Origin: Amorphophallus konjac
Taxonomy: Eukaryota; Streptophyta; Magnoliopsida; Alismatales; Araceae
Reading direction: 5' to 3'
NCBI GenBank assembly: GCA_022559845.1
Contig: CM040129.1
Coordinates: 1,302,001-1,366,000, forward strand
DNA length: 64,000 nucleotides
Shown here: piece after piece, positions 12,640 to 26,400 of the stretch
Layout: every line of letters starts with the position of its first letter
Position numbering within the stretch: the first letter of the stretch is position 1
The notes under the pieces: generated by a model
Databases searched by the model: none
Told to the model about the DNA's origin: nothing
What the model saw: only the letters and a program-made list of their open reading frames with translations
Translations under genes and position numbers: made by a program

Positions 12640-13697
12640 GATAAAATGTGGGATTTTTTGTATACAACATCTTTACAAGTTTATTTGTAAAATTACCTCT
12701 CTTATTTTGATATTGTTTTTAATAACCTCCTTAATTCCCGGCAGGCCGGCACTAACAAATTAAAAGCACCTTTATCGTCCTCGGCTGTTAGCATTATATT
12801 AAAAACTTATTATTTAACTCTAATTAAATTTTAACTAAATTGAAAAATGGTCAAAACACTTTAAATTTAATCTAATTTTTTTCTCTACCTTCACATATAT
12901 TTATATATCTTTCTTTCTCTCTCTCTCTCTCTTTGACATAATGTGTTGATCAAAATAATTCTTTTTATAGAGATATTTCTATCTAGAAATTAATTTCATA
13001 GATGAAAATAGATTATTCATTAGATCTTTGGTGAAAATTATTTACAAGAGTGTTTTTTGACCAGATTTGACAAATTAATATGGTACGATCTGTACCAACT
13101 GATGATCGATACGATCATTACATGATACGCAATCGATACATTACTCATATTCTTATAAATAATATATATTTTCTTTTCTTTTCAAGATGTCTTTATAGAT
13201 AATTTGATTTGAAAATTTTCTTTGACACACAAGATTTCAAGTTCAAAACTCACAAGGCACAGGTTCTTTTTCTTTCACTATTCAAATTCAAACCCACGTG
13301 GTTCAAGTTATTCTTCTTTCATTTCATTATTCTTTATAAATGGAAGTAAGAAACCACGATAAAAGTGAGATTCAAACTCATGAATGACTATATTCTTATA
13401 TTACAAATGCTCTGATCAACTGTGCTACATATAATTTTTATTATATTTTATTATAATAAATATTTATAAAATAATATTTATTTCTCGTCACACATTAGTA
13501 TAGTGCGGTGGTATAATATCGTACGATGTTGTGCCGGTAAAAATATTGGTACAGTCGATATAGTCGAGTCTACGAAAATTATTTTTGGACACGATGACAT
13601 TGATATAAAAAGATTATTACAAATAATATCAAAAAAAGAGAGATAGTTTTGTAAATAAACATATAAGAAAGGTATGTTTGCAAAAACCCATAGAATT
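12640..13697. mobile_element. Terminal-inverted-repeat element of about 1.06 kb, non-coding
   Basis: The left end (12643-12735) contains TTTATTTGTAAAATTACCTC and TTTTGATATTGTTTTTAATA. The right end (13612-13695), reverse complemented, gives TTTATTTACAAAACTATCTC and TTTTGATATTATTTGTAATA, so TIR-like arms are about 85 bp. The interior is AT-rich without ORFs. TIR length fits a Mutator-like or similar MITE. I could not define the target duplication, so ends are approximate. Confidence 0.55.
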
Positions 13698-13747
13698 GCT
13701 CATTGGTCGTTACTAAACTTACTATATGCTTCTTCGAGATTTCGACT

Positions 13748-14288
13748 TAGGGCTGTCAATAAACCTGGTCGGCCTGATAGGTCCGCGGGCCTGACCCGAT
13801 TTCGGGTCGGGTCGCAAGGTCTTTTTCGGCCTGCGGATTTTTAGTCGGGCCTAAAAGCTCGACCCGACTAGACTCACGGACTCGGGCTTTGAGTTCGACC
13901 CGCGGGCCGGCCCGACCCGGCCCGATCCCTTTTTTTATTCTCACTTCAAATTTTAAAAACTATTTAGTCAAACTTACGTTATTTTACTTAATTAGAAATT
14001 TTAAATATCACTTTTCACACAAATTATGTAATTAATATCAAAACTTTAATTTATTTAGTGAGATTATAAATTTTATAGTATTAAATCTATTTATTTTTAT
14101 TATTTTTATTATTTTATTTAAATAGTCGGGCCGGGCCTTAGTCGGGCTTTGAATTTTTTACATAATGTCATGTCCGACCCGGTCCGACATAGGTCGGGCC
14201 CGAGCCGAACTCGTGTCTTACTCTTGATAAGTCGATCCGAGTCGGGCCGACTTAAGCCCTGCCCGAGCCCGACCCATTGACAGCTCTA
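13748..14288. mobile_element. hAT-type MITE, 541 bp, just upstream of the METTL22-like gene
   Basis: Ends are TAGGGCTGTCAA and TTGACAGCTCTA, inverted with one mismatch. Subterminal regions are rich in CGGGTCGGGC/GCCCGACCC motifs in opposite orientations around an AT-rich core. The flanking 8-mers TTTCGACT and CTTCTACT match at 6 of 8 positions, which fits an aged hAT target duplication. The right end lies 140 bp before the ATG at 14429, so the element forms part of that promoter or 5' leader. Confidence 0.7.
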
Positions 14289-14428
14289 CTTCTACTTCGA
14301 GGGAGGCGGAGGCGTAGGCGTAGCACCCCTACTCATCAAAAAGGTTTTACGATCCGGAGGACCACATCCGGGGCTTTCTGCGAGTTCAGACTCCAGAGTC
14401 ACCGGAGCCTCCGGGCTCAGACCACCTC

Positions 14429-17400
14429 ATGGCAGAAAGCGGAGAGGAGGCAGCAACGGCGCCATCAGCGCCAGCAGGTGAAGCGGAAGAGGTGGACCTC
14501 TCGGAGGAGGTCATGAGCGAGGTGCATCTTGGCTGCCCACCTCGCTTCTCCGGCCCCTTTGTCTCCCACTTCACCTTCTCGCTCCCCTGTTCACCAGGTA
14601 CCACCCCGGACAAGACCCCGCATCTGTTGGTCCAATCTGTCTGTCTTCCGGGCGGGCGCACTATTTTGAATGGTTGTAGAGTGGTTGGCGAGCAATTGCA
14701 TGCGTGTCGCTGCATGGTTGATAAGTTTATCAAATGTTCGCTACTGTTTTTGTCCTCTTTGTTTCATATTTGCTTGGTTTTTCTTGATTAAACCATGGCA
14801 GATGACATGAATGGAGGATGTGACGGTTTGCTTGAGGCCGGGAGGCATATGGCAGGACAAGCTCACGCTTTGGACGAAGATGGGGATCTTGTTCTTCCCA
14901 GACGGAAGAGTAATCCTCCAGAATTTCCGTCGAATCTTGTTATTGGTGTGCCATCTGATTGTGTGTGGTGTTTTGAAGTATATATGTTCACTTTGTTTTT
15001 GTCTGATCATAACAACTTCTGTTCCTCTTTATTCCATCCTTATACATCAACTAGTGTGACCCTGCTATTAGGTCTCCTTCATTCCCTGCTGAAGAATCTA
15101 TCTAGGAAGCTTCGTGATTGGGAGTTGATTGTGTTTTGGGATCGAAATGGATGGAAATTCAAAATTGTCATGAAATCATAGTGGCATGACTGATCTATCC
15201 TTTGTGAATGATGCAGATTTGTTACTGATCACAAGTCTATTAATACAGTCTTTTCTTCTTAAACCTAGCTCCTGCACAGGAGATAAACATTGAGCTGTTT
15301 AAGTGACTTGGCCATATGTAATTCTTTAGCTTATGGCAAGATCCCTCATTTGTATGCTGGTGCGTCAGGTCAGTGTCATGTTTCTTGCATCTGACAACCA
15401 TCTGAACTCACATCAGAAATAGGGAGGTCAATATATATGTTATCCAAATAAAGGTCCTCACTGGAACAGAAAATCTTTATTTTGACATGCTGGAATAACA
15501 CCTACACCTTCAGCAAGGGCTTTTGTTTCTTCCTATTGCCTCACCTTGCTAAGGGACAAAATGGTTGTCCACCATTGTGCTGAAGTCATTATATGAAAAC
15601 CCCAAGAATATGCTCCCAGAATCTGCTACCGGGTGATATATTAATAAGGGAATGCCATCATATGTTTGCTTTTGGTTGGTTGTATTTTCCGTTGAGCATT
15701 GTTTCTTGTCATATTATCCCCTTCTTTCCAAGCTGTGTTCATTTTCCAGTAATAGATGAAATATGTGAAACATTCTTGTATGCAATCACAGTAATCAGTT
15801 TAAGACAGGGATTCATCAACATGTGAGATGAAGATCTAACCACTGGAGTTATGCCTTTTTTATCTACATGAGAAATTGGAATTTTATTTCTTTAAAGCTT
15901 ATTAAAATGCATGGCATTGCATATGGTTCTCATTTCTTGAGGGGTGCACAAATGGGATTAAAAAATAAGAAAAAGGATAATGCTTTCTATGCTTTCTATC
16001 TGCTAACTTTATTTTTGGTTATTTTGTATCATTTCCAGGGGATTAGTCAATCTAAAAGAGGATTTAGATATGTGACTGTTGGTTAGTGTTTCTCAGTGTT
16101 TATTGACCTAATATTCTCTGTGTACATGAGTGCAGAGTCTTATAATGTGGCCATCCAGCATAGAATCACATGCTCAATACCAGATGTTGGACTGCAGGTA
16201 ATGCATGTTCAGAATGTTCCAAGGTGTTTAATTCTATGAGATTTTATTAATACAATCTCTATGTTAGGTGTGGAAAGCAGCATTGGTTTTGGCTGACTTT
16301 GTCCTCCATATTAGTATTACATCATCTGACTTCGATGACATCACTGCACTAGAACTCGGAGCGGGAACAGGTGACCTTGAAAGCTGGACAAATTCAATGA
16401 CTGGATATTTTGTTGGTGTAATGCAAGCTGTATATGAGGGCAAGATTTTGATCTTGAATGATTGGCTAAATTGATCCTGACTATCACTGGTTGGGAATGA
16501 TCATGCTATTCAGTCATGACTAAACCCAAAATTCTGCACAGCCCTTTTTGGGTTGTGGTATTCAGGTATAGGTATAGCCATTCTACAGAGAGTGTAGATT
16601 GGGCAGTATTCAGCTCTCTGACACCTTTTCAACACTGCATACTCCTTTTAACACTATATAAACTAAACTCCCCAAATTCCATTCTCCTAGAATAAGTTAA
16701 AAGGGAAGCAAATACCGAACCTGAATACTTTTATAAAATCACGTTTGAGCAACATCTTAATTATTGTTTGAACAGCATGATTAATTCCTGTGATGTTTTT
16801 TTGTGATGTTTTTGAACAGGTTTTGTAGGAATTGTACTTGCACGTGTTTCAAGCAAACTTTTTTTAACAGGTATGTTAACGTTGCATTTTAAGTTAAAAA
16901 CTTGGTATAATTTCTGTTCATTTTAGTGTTAATAATTCTATGCTTCTTTGTTAGTGTTGTGAAAAACAAATACAAGAGGACACCATGCATGATCTGTTGG
17001 TGACTAGAGGCATTACACTGGTGTTGCTTGGGATCCCTGATGGCTTTCCTTTTATCACCATTCTATTTGACTTTTCTTTTGAAGGTGATTAGTACTGTAG
17101 TCCAATAGCAGAAATAAGAATGTATAATAGTTATATTGACAGAAATAGCACCTTAATTCACCTCAACCCTCTTATCCACCAGATAGTTTCTTTGTCCAAT
17201 AATCCTCAAGGTGCCCCAGAAGATGCAATTGCTGTTTTCTCCCTGTATGAGCCACAAAAGAGGCATCTATAGTCCTCCGGTCCTTGTCACTCAATAAAAG
17301 TTCATGATTGTACCTATCACTTACCAGTGCATCGAATTCTGGCAGTTGTGGAGTGTGGATCATGAAGCCTAGGGAAAATGGCCAACGAATCCCCATATTA

Positions 17401-20400
17401 AGAGTCTCCACTTTAGAAGTGGGGTCCCTTGTGATTAATATTAGTCATCAGTTTGGTAATGTGTCCTGATACTATCCATTAAGGCAACCAATCATGCAGC
17501 AGTAAATTTCTTCAGGGCCCGTTTGATAGGCAGTTAGGTTAAGGTGGTTAACTTAACCGCCGATGGGGTGTTCGAGTTACCCCACCCTTTTCAGTTTTGC
17601 TTTGATAACAGAGTGGCTTGTTCGACGACGGATGCAGAGAAGAAGATGGACGCAGACGCCGCTGGCCGCCTTGGACGACGCTGAAACCCACACCGGATGC
17701 CCTCGGAGATGTCGCTAGATGGCCCCCATCCGCTGCCGACACCAAATGCTGACCCCCATCTTGCCGCAACCCCCTTCTAAACCCCTCTTCCTTGCGAGTC
17801 GGTTGGACGCCGGCGACCTTCATGGATGACGTCAAAATGATGCCGGACGAAGCCGGAGATGCTGTCGAACGCCGCCGTACAGCCCACATCTGCCGCCGAT
17901 GCCTGATGCCGTTGAGACCTCCCTGCACGACCGCCATTCGCGCTCTTGGACACGGAATTAGACTATTTTGCCTGAATGGATTATCCTTGGATTAAGCCCG
18001 GTTAACTCGAACACCTAAACCGAGCAACCAAATCGAATAAGCCAGGTATGGCCAGGGTACCCGGGTTCGTGTATATTATGCAAACAAAGAGGGCCTCAAG
18101 GTATGCACTATTTTCTGCTGCTTCAGAGGCATCCAAGGGCATCTAATACCACCATCAACAATAACTTGGTGTGCCAATTATAATGGGATTTTCTATGCCC
18201 ACCCTATAGGGTCTAAACAATCTCTGAGCATGTCTCATGAGCCAAGGAAGGTAGGAGCAGGAATCGGCTGGTCCCAACCCGATCCAGGTCAGCTGGATCG
18301 GCCAATCCCGATTCAATCCGGGTAAGTTCTTTTTTTTGAGGTTCATTTGAATGAAGGATAACTTGTAGGGGTTTTTATACGAAGGTGCAAGGGTTTTTAT
18401 ACCCTTTGTTGCCTCTTCTGTTAGATCCAGAGGGGGGGGGGTGAATGGATCTTATATACAATAATTTCCCAATTTAAAATGATCAGTCTGAATGACTTAC
18501 CACTAGATGAATTACCAATACGTGAAGGCACAGGTTTAAAGCGAACTTACCAACTTTCTTTGGCAAAAAGGAAATGTTGCTGGACACTCAGGAATCAAAC
18601 AGGTGCAAGGCAGGTTTCACAGAATAGAGAAACACATTTAAGTATATACCCAATATATAATTCAGCCAAGCTCACAACCGAATACTTCGCAGAGAAGATA
18701 GGAAGGATAGCACATGGATGACTTGAAATCTTTTAAACGCGATCTGTGAGCTAGTGGGGAATGATACTGAAAATACACGCACACAAACATGCACTTCACA
18801 GATTTGACGAATCAGGCAAACAAAGAATCGAACAGATGGCACACACCCAACCTGACAATCGATCCTGTGAAGGGAGGTGGATGATAAGGAGCAAACGCAC
18901 AAGGCAAATCACGGCACACTAGATTTTTAGGTGGTTCGGCCAGACACATGTCCGCCTACATCCACCCCTCACTCAACCCGAGTGAGGATTCCCTTGCCAA
19001 AGCAAGAAGCAGATTCAGTCTGCAACAGACGCTGCCAAACAGCTTAAGACTGAAGGAAACAAATCCCTCAACCTGATCTTGCAACCCACAAGATCAGCAC
19101 CCACTGCAACCGCAGTGACCGGAGAGTCCAACTCTCCCTTCTCCTGCAATCGCAGAAGGAACCGTGAGCAACACCCAGTTGTCCACAACCTGAGGACCAA
19201 TCCTCCCTTCCTCCAAACCGGAGGGGAACCCGTGAGTGACACCCAGTCACTCACAACCGGAGACCCAAGTCTCCCTTCTTCTGATCGCTCAGAAGGAACT
19301 CGAACCCAGACCAAGGTATCGGAAGAACACAAAAGTAAATGGAAAAGAACAAACAAAAAGACAAAGGAAACAATCGGAATGTAGCTCCAAGGAGCACAAT
19401 GACTCTGGATTTGATCCACAAGTCAATATATGAACATATCTTCAATATTGGCACTGGCTGCACACTTCTTCATTCTTCTCACGACCTTCTTCTCTGAACT
19501 CTCTCTCCCTCTTCCTTTTTCTTAGACTGCACTGCTCTCTCCACTGTTTCTTCTCTCTATTCTTCTGGTGCTAGCTCTCACTCTTTCTTTCTTCCTCTTC
19601 TTCTGCTCTCTCTTTTCTTCCCTTGTTCTCACGAACTCTCTTTTCCTTCTGCTCTGCTCTCTCTTTTCTCTTCTCCTCTCTGGATCATTCTGGCTCTAGA
19701 TCTTTCTACCTCGATCTCCCTTCTCCGGAAGGAGAGGTTTCCTTTTTATATGAGTATCAGATGTAGGGCGTGTGCTTTCCACGATTCCCGCCCAAATGCC
19801 TTGGCCCACGTGGCAGCATCCTAGCTCAATGCTTTTCACGTGTCACGATCCTGGCACCTCCTCCACTCTTGGATCAGTCTTGGATCACGAGCCTTCACTT
19901 TGAGTTCACGTGACTTTAAGTTCCTGTCAGCAATTTGAGAGGCATTTCATCAAACACTTGTAAGCATGAAAATTGGATACGTATGAAACATGCACTGACT
20001 AGATATGAACGTTTAACATGCTAGCACCGACCTTGTATCCTCACAAAAGAAAGATGCACTGACTATGGTTATGCAAGGCACAAGAGTGCACTGACCTTAT
20101 TACGCATGTATGAAAACATGCACAGACCTTCCTAGACACAAGACATAACTTGCACCGACTATATGAGATATATGCACTGACCTATGTTATGTGCAAAGAC
20201 GTGCACCAACCTTGCGTGCATCGACTATGAAACATGCAGATATGAAACTTGCACCGACCCTGTCGTTCATGCAGCAAAGATGTGCACTGAGGTTGAACAT
20301 TTAATGCACGGACTTGAAATATCCACCGACTTAAAAGCTCATGTGCACAAGACCACCGACTTAGAAGCTCATGTGCACAAGACCTATATGATGAAGTTTG

Positions 20401-23400
20401 CACAGACCTGAGACATGCCTATGACCAATATGCACTGACCTGACTTGGCAAAAATTGCACCGACTGTATGCAAGTAACATGCAGACCTATACCGATGCAC
20501 CGTGCACGCGATGCATAAGCAACAAACATTCAATACAGACATTCAATCTTGTATGCAAACACATGTTGACTTATAGTGTTTGCTATCATCAAAATCACAG
20601 GGGCACAACATCTTCCTTCCCCCATGCCGGCCGAGACTTGCCGAGACTCCCGCTCACGGAGGACAAGGAGTCGTCACCGACGGCCACTGGCGATGGCATT
20701 GGTGGCTGGTGGCAATGACGAAGATAGGTGACAACGTTAAGTTCTTCTTCGATTCTTCTTCTACCACTATTGTTCATTCCTCTCAGATAAACAGTTCATT
20801 CCTTTCAGGTGAACACTAAAAGATATGAACAAACAGTATTGGGACTGTTCATTTGAGAGGAATGAACTGTGTTGTGCTCGGATAAACTGTAAAAGAGTAG
20901 TGTTCATTCCTCATTTTTTCTATTCATTTTTTTTTAAATATAAGGGGTGGGGATTGTGATGGATAGGCCGATATGGGCCAATCTGGTCCATAAATCGGGA
21001 GCGGGGGGGGGGGGGTCGAGATCGAATTGGCCCAACCCAACTCTGATTGGATCGGCTGATCCGGGACGATCCAATCCAATCCTTCCTTCTATGTTCTGAA
21101 TTGATTTCAATTTGTCAGAATCAGATTCAGAAACCATATTTTAAATTCAGTTTCCAATATATAATGTCATCAGAATTGGAAAGTTCCAATAAGGAATCAG
21201 ATATGAAAAAAATGACTAATTTCGGTAATCTTCCTATTATAATAAGTTTCTTTTCTAACAATGGTCAACCAATGTGGCCGGATGTTGGAGGGGAATTTTC
21301 TTTCTTTCTTTCTTCCTTTTCCCTGCTATTTGGCTTTGGGAATTTTAGGGTTTCTGTGGTGCTTTGGTTTTTGCACTATCCAATTGAATTGCATTTCTAG
21401 GTTTTTTGATTTGATCTTTCTCACTGACTTGGACAGTGGTAACTACTTGTTCCTGATGGAGGAAAACACTTGATTAACCATCTTTTATGTGGGCTTGAAA
21501 AAAACACTCACAAAATGATTCGGATTAGTGTTGATTTAATGCCTTAGAACACAAAGAGGACAATTTCATGGATGTCCCCAAAGTTCCACCGTGATCCTTG
21601 ACATGCCTTGATGATTTCTATCTAGAAGGTCATTTTTGCTAATTTTGCAGGGAACTGGGTTAGAGGTTTATTTTGATCCTTCAGAATTTGGAGGATATTT
21701 TGGTAATCTTGGGTGATTTTTAGGTTTGGGAGGAAAGTTGGTATTTTTGGGCAATTTTATGGACCTATGCCTTGTAAGTGTTATAGGGATCAAAATTATA
21801 GTCTTTTCTAAAGGCGTGTCCATGTAATAGGGTCTCTCCTGAAGATGTGCCCGTGCCAAAGGTCTTTCCTTTGTTTTAGAATATGATGCAAAATCAGTTA
21901 ATTGCTTGGCAAGTATGTGATATTCCACTTAGGGAATATTAAGTATTACGTAACCAAAGTGAAATCTAATTTCCTGATTTTCATTTTCAAAGGTGTTTGC
22001 ACTTATGCCTTTTGAGTTATTTATGCATTAGTGGAGGAAATATATAGATGGCATAATTATTTGAGATGCTTTACGTATTTTCTGGGGCCAAATTGTAGGA
22101 TGCTTGTAACAACCCCACTTCTGCAGGAATCCGCCACCCCGACTGAAGTTCGCCTTACAACGGATTTGCTGGTAGTACACCACTTGTAACCACAATTAAC
22201 ATCCAAAAAAATAAATATATGGAAGCCACTGTGGGAACATTTTTTTCATGCATAAAAAACAATATAATATCTTTTTGTATGTGTAGGAATTTATGAGAGT
22301 ATGCATGGCATTGAGTATAGATCCTGGGATTTGGAATGAATCGCTAGAACGTTAGGTTTTATGGGTTCTTGTGTTGGACCCCTTCTCACCAACCTCGATT
22401 GGTGTTAATCATTGTTTTCAAGGCGTCGCTTACGCCTAGGCGACAAGGCGCCCAAAGTGACCAGACGCCTAGGTGAACAGCCCATTAAGGCACTCACCTA
22501 GCTTCCTTGGTGCACATAGGCCATCTTGTGCCCGCTTGGACTGTCTTGGCAGGACATCCACTCCTTGATTTGAGATTTGTTTTAGTATTTGGGCAAAAGT
22601 TCGGGAGTAATCTTGAAAAATTGACAAATGATATGTCAAGATTGTAAAGAGAAGATAAGTCTTCCATTTCCCTTTCTCCTTTCTCTCAGATTCTTCTCCC
22701 CGTCGGTTTCTCTTCCCTCCTCTTAAGGACATTGATTCATATTTGCATAGTGCACTTTTTGAAGTTAGTATCATTTTTGTGTCTCTTTTTGATAATTTAC
22801 AAGTGGAAAATTATGAAATTGTTATGTTGATGTGCTGACAATTTATCTAGAAATGTGTCATATTTATGCTTCCTTTTAATATAGAGAATAACTATTTGAA
22901 TACCAAATTTTAGTTTAAAATTTTTATATCGATTGACAGGTATTCACAAATTCTTATTAATATTCTCCTTATTAATTTATTATTTTTTGCCATTTATTCT
23001 GTTTTTGCTCTTTAAAATATAGGTATATGTTGAAGATTTGTGGATATCAAATTTTCTATTAACTAAAAATAGAACTTATATGTAGAAAATGAATAGTAGT
23101 AGTTCCTTTGCAATGTACTTAGTTATATAAATTAGGCTTCGCCTAGGCACCTTGCCTTGTTGCCTAAGCAGTAAGACAGTGGGCCACCGCCTTAGTCGCC
23201 GTGACAATCATGGTGTTAATACATCAAGGGGATGGCCGAATACCCTTTGATTAAACTGTCCGTAGGATGCCGAATCAAACAAAACACAAGAATACTGATA
23301 CATCATTCACACAAGCTTTGCAAGCATGTTTTCTGGTCCATAATGGGCTTAGGAGAGTTGATAGAAGGGAACCCATGTCGCTAATACGTCCTCTACCAAA

Positions 23401-26400
23401 TTTAATTTTCGGCTCACAAATAATTAAAGAGAGAATAGTTAAGCGATGAGATTGAGTTGAATCTACGGAGAAGTTTAGATTTTAGAGTTGAAAACCTTAG
23501 GTTTAAGATTAAAATAGTGAGAGAATTGGGTTGAAAAGAACGAGACTAGAATTGAGAATTTAAAATTAACTAATTTAAATGAAGGAACATTAAGAACTAA
23601 GACTTAAATTACTCATTAATTAAGTGAAAGAAAAATACCACAATCACCACACTTAGAAGAGAGAAATAAAGAGATTAGGAGAGGAAAATAAACAAAAGAA
23701 CAACACCACTTCCATTAAATTACTATTAAAGAAAGAGAGTTTACAAAGTACTTTGCTAAAGAAATTAAAGTAAAGACAACTAGGGTCTAAAGAAAAAGTA
23801 GAACAAATTACTAAGAAAATACTACAAGAGAAGAGAAGAGTTATTCAAAGGAAAAGAAGTAAAAGAAAGAAAAGAGAGATTGCAAGAATAAGGGCCTTGT
23901 GCCCTTCGCCTCCTCTTCCTCCTAATGCCTCCTCACGGCTGCTAGCAGAAAACCCAAAGAGAAGAAAAAAAACAAAAACCAACAGCTTCCTCTCTCCCTT
24001 ATAAACACCCCCCCTCCAACACGTAGACGCCTTAGGAAAGCTCCGTGAAAACCCCTTCCAAAACATGGCAACCATGCACCCCTTCTTACGTTCCTTCCAT
24101 CCATTGCCGCTTTCCCATGCAAACGCGACAATCCTACGAAGACGCAATGCCATCGCTAGCAACACCAAACAGGGGGCGGTGAAACTTTCCTTTGGCACAC
24201 CACCACCCAAGGAGGTGACCACAACCCGCCGGGGGCCTTTCAGGAGGGTGACCCGATCCATGAATGTTCACCGCTCACGGCCTTTCTTCCAACTGTGCTG
24301 CACCAGATAAGCAGGGAGCACAGCAGCCTAGGGCATCCATCTCATGACATCCAAATTCCATCTTTACCCTTACAATCAAAGAAATAGACACATTACTCCA
24401 TATGTAAAATTATTAACACATAGAAGGTTAATTTTGCATGGAAACCTTAGTCAAGAGATATGCACCCAAGTTTGTTTTTAAAAATTACTCCTCAACAATT
24501 GTTATTTTGCATAGAAGCTCACATATTAATAAACGTAGGTTTTCATGGGTTTTGACACATAATCACTACTTTACCCAAAATTCTTCCCAAAAAACATAGA
24601 AATGATATGCAAAAATATGAACTTATCAAGGGTCGAGAGGGTATTGAATTAATTGTTGGGTTCGGTGCTATGTATTCAGAGGGGGGGGGTGAATGAATAT
24701 GTCCTTTAAAAACTTTCGCTCAATTAAAATCTAATGCTCACTAGACAGATTTAGACAAATGAAACAAGCTGATCAAATATTCTGTTCAACCAGTAAGCAA
24801 ACACTTGGAGCGCCCCTATGCAAACATCTAGCGGAAGCAAAGACAGATAAATCAAACCACAATGCAATGGGAGTTTTTAGGTGGTTCGGTCCTCCAGACC
24901 TACGTCCACCCCACACTCAAAACCCGAGTGTGGCTTACTGCTGCGCAACACAGCTTGCGTCCGCTGGGCATCACAGCTTGCCTACAACTGTTGGGCCTCA
25001 CAGCTTGCCATCCCGCTGAGCATCACAGCTTGCTGTCCAGAGGAGTCCACCTCTGCAACGCTGAAGATCACAGCTTGCTGACCTGTGGAATCCTCCACTG
25101 CAACCGCTGACTAACAGCTTGAAGAAAGGTATAAGAAGAAAAGAAAAGATGGAACAAAACAGCAACGGAAAGCTGTAAATGAAGAACAAGAAATATAGCT
25201 CTCGAAGGAGCAGTTCTGGCTTGGATTTGATCCAAATGCCAGACAACCACAATCTCTCTCTCTCTCTCAGCTCGAGCACTCTATCTCTCTCTTTCTCTTC
25301 TTTCTCTTCTTTCTCTTCTGCTCTTCTTCTTCTCTTTTGCCGGAACGAGGGGCTCTCTGCTCCTGCTCTTCTGGTTCAACTCACCCACCTTCGATCTTGC
25401 TTCTCTTGATGAAGAAGACTTGTATATATAGCAGCAGCAGCAGTAGCTAGGGCGTGTGTTCTCCACATTTCCCGCCCAGGACTTTTGGCCACGTGTCGTC
25501 TTCCTGTCAGCCCTTCCAGCCTCGGATCACGTGCCCTTCATTGGCCTCCACGAGCAGAGCACCTGTCAGACAGACGAGAACACTTATCGGGTTAAGTATA
25601 AACCCTGTACAGACTTTAAGGAAGCAATGCATTGTATAGACTTGCTGTGAAGAGCAGCAATGTGTAGACTTGTGAAGCGCAACTGCATGCAATGTATAGA
25701 GTTCAATGTAAAGACTTGACGTTATGCAGCCTGGGCAATGTATAGACTTGGTCCAACTAAGAACCAGTCGATGTATAGACTTGGCTGAAGCCAACGCTGA
25801 AGCAATGTTCAGACTTTGTTCAACAGCAACGTACAGACTTTATTCAATGTATGGTCTTAGTGTGTGCGAGCATGCTAACATTCAATGTGTAGACTTGGAT
25901 GAGAACAATGCATGAACACAGTGTATAGACTTAGAAGTCTAAAGGGGCGTCGACTCATCTAATCAGGGGGTCGACGCATTGATGGATGAATGAAATATAC
26001 TTGCAATGTGTAGACTTTGGACTTGCCATGATGTGTAGACTTGGAGCACGAAAGCCACGATGTACAGACTTCGTGAGACTTCAATGAAGACAGACGATGT
26101 ATAGACTTCATGACTGAGGCACGATGCAGACTCGTCCAATGTATACACTTGCTCAATGTTCAATCTTCACGAATGATGTACAGACTACCAATGTGTAGAC
26201 TTTGAGTCTGTAAAGCAAGCGTTGTACAGACTATGCAAGCATGACACTGGGCGATGTATAGACTTACACTATCGGATGTGTAGACTTCATGAGAATGCAG
26301 CAGCCAGTGTATAGACTTCATGCAATGCAATGCAGATGAGTATATAGACTTCATGCAATGCAATGCAGACCAATGTACAGACTTTGGCGAAGCAAAGGCT

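Noticed and set aside
23845..24310. ORFs of 69-138 codons on both strands
   Set aside because: No domain or splice context. They lie in intron 5 of the METTL22-like gene.
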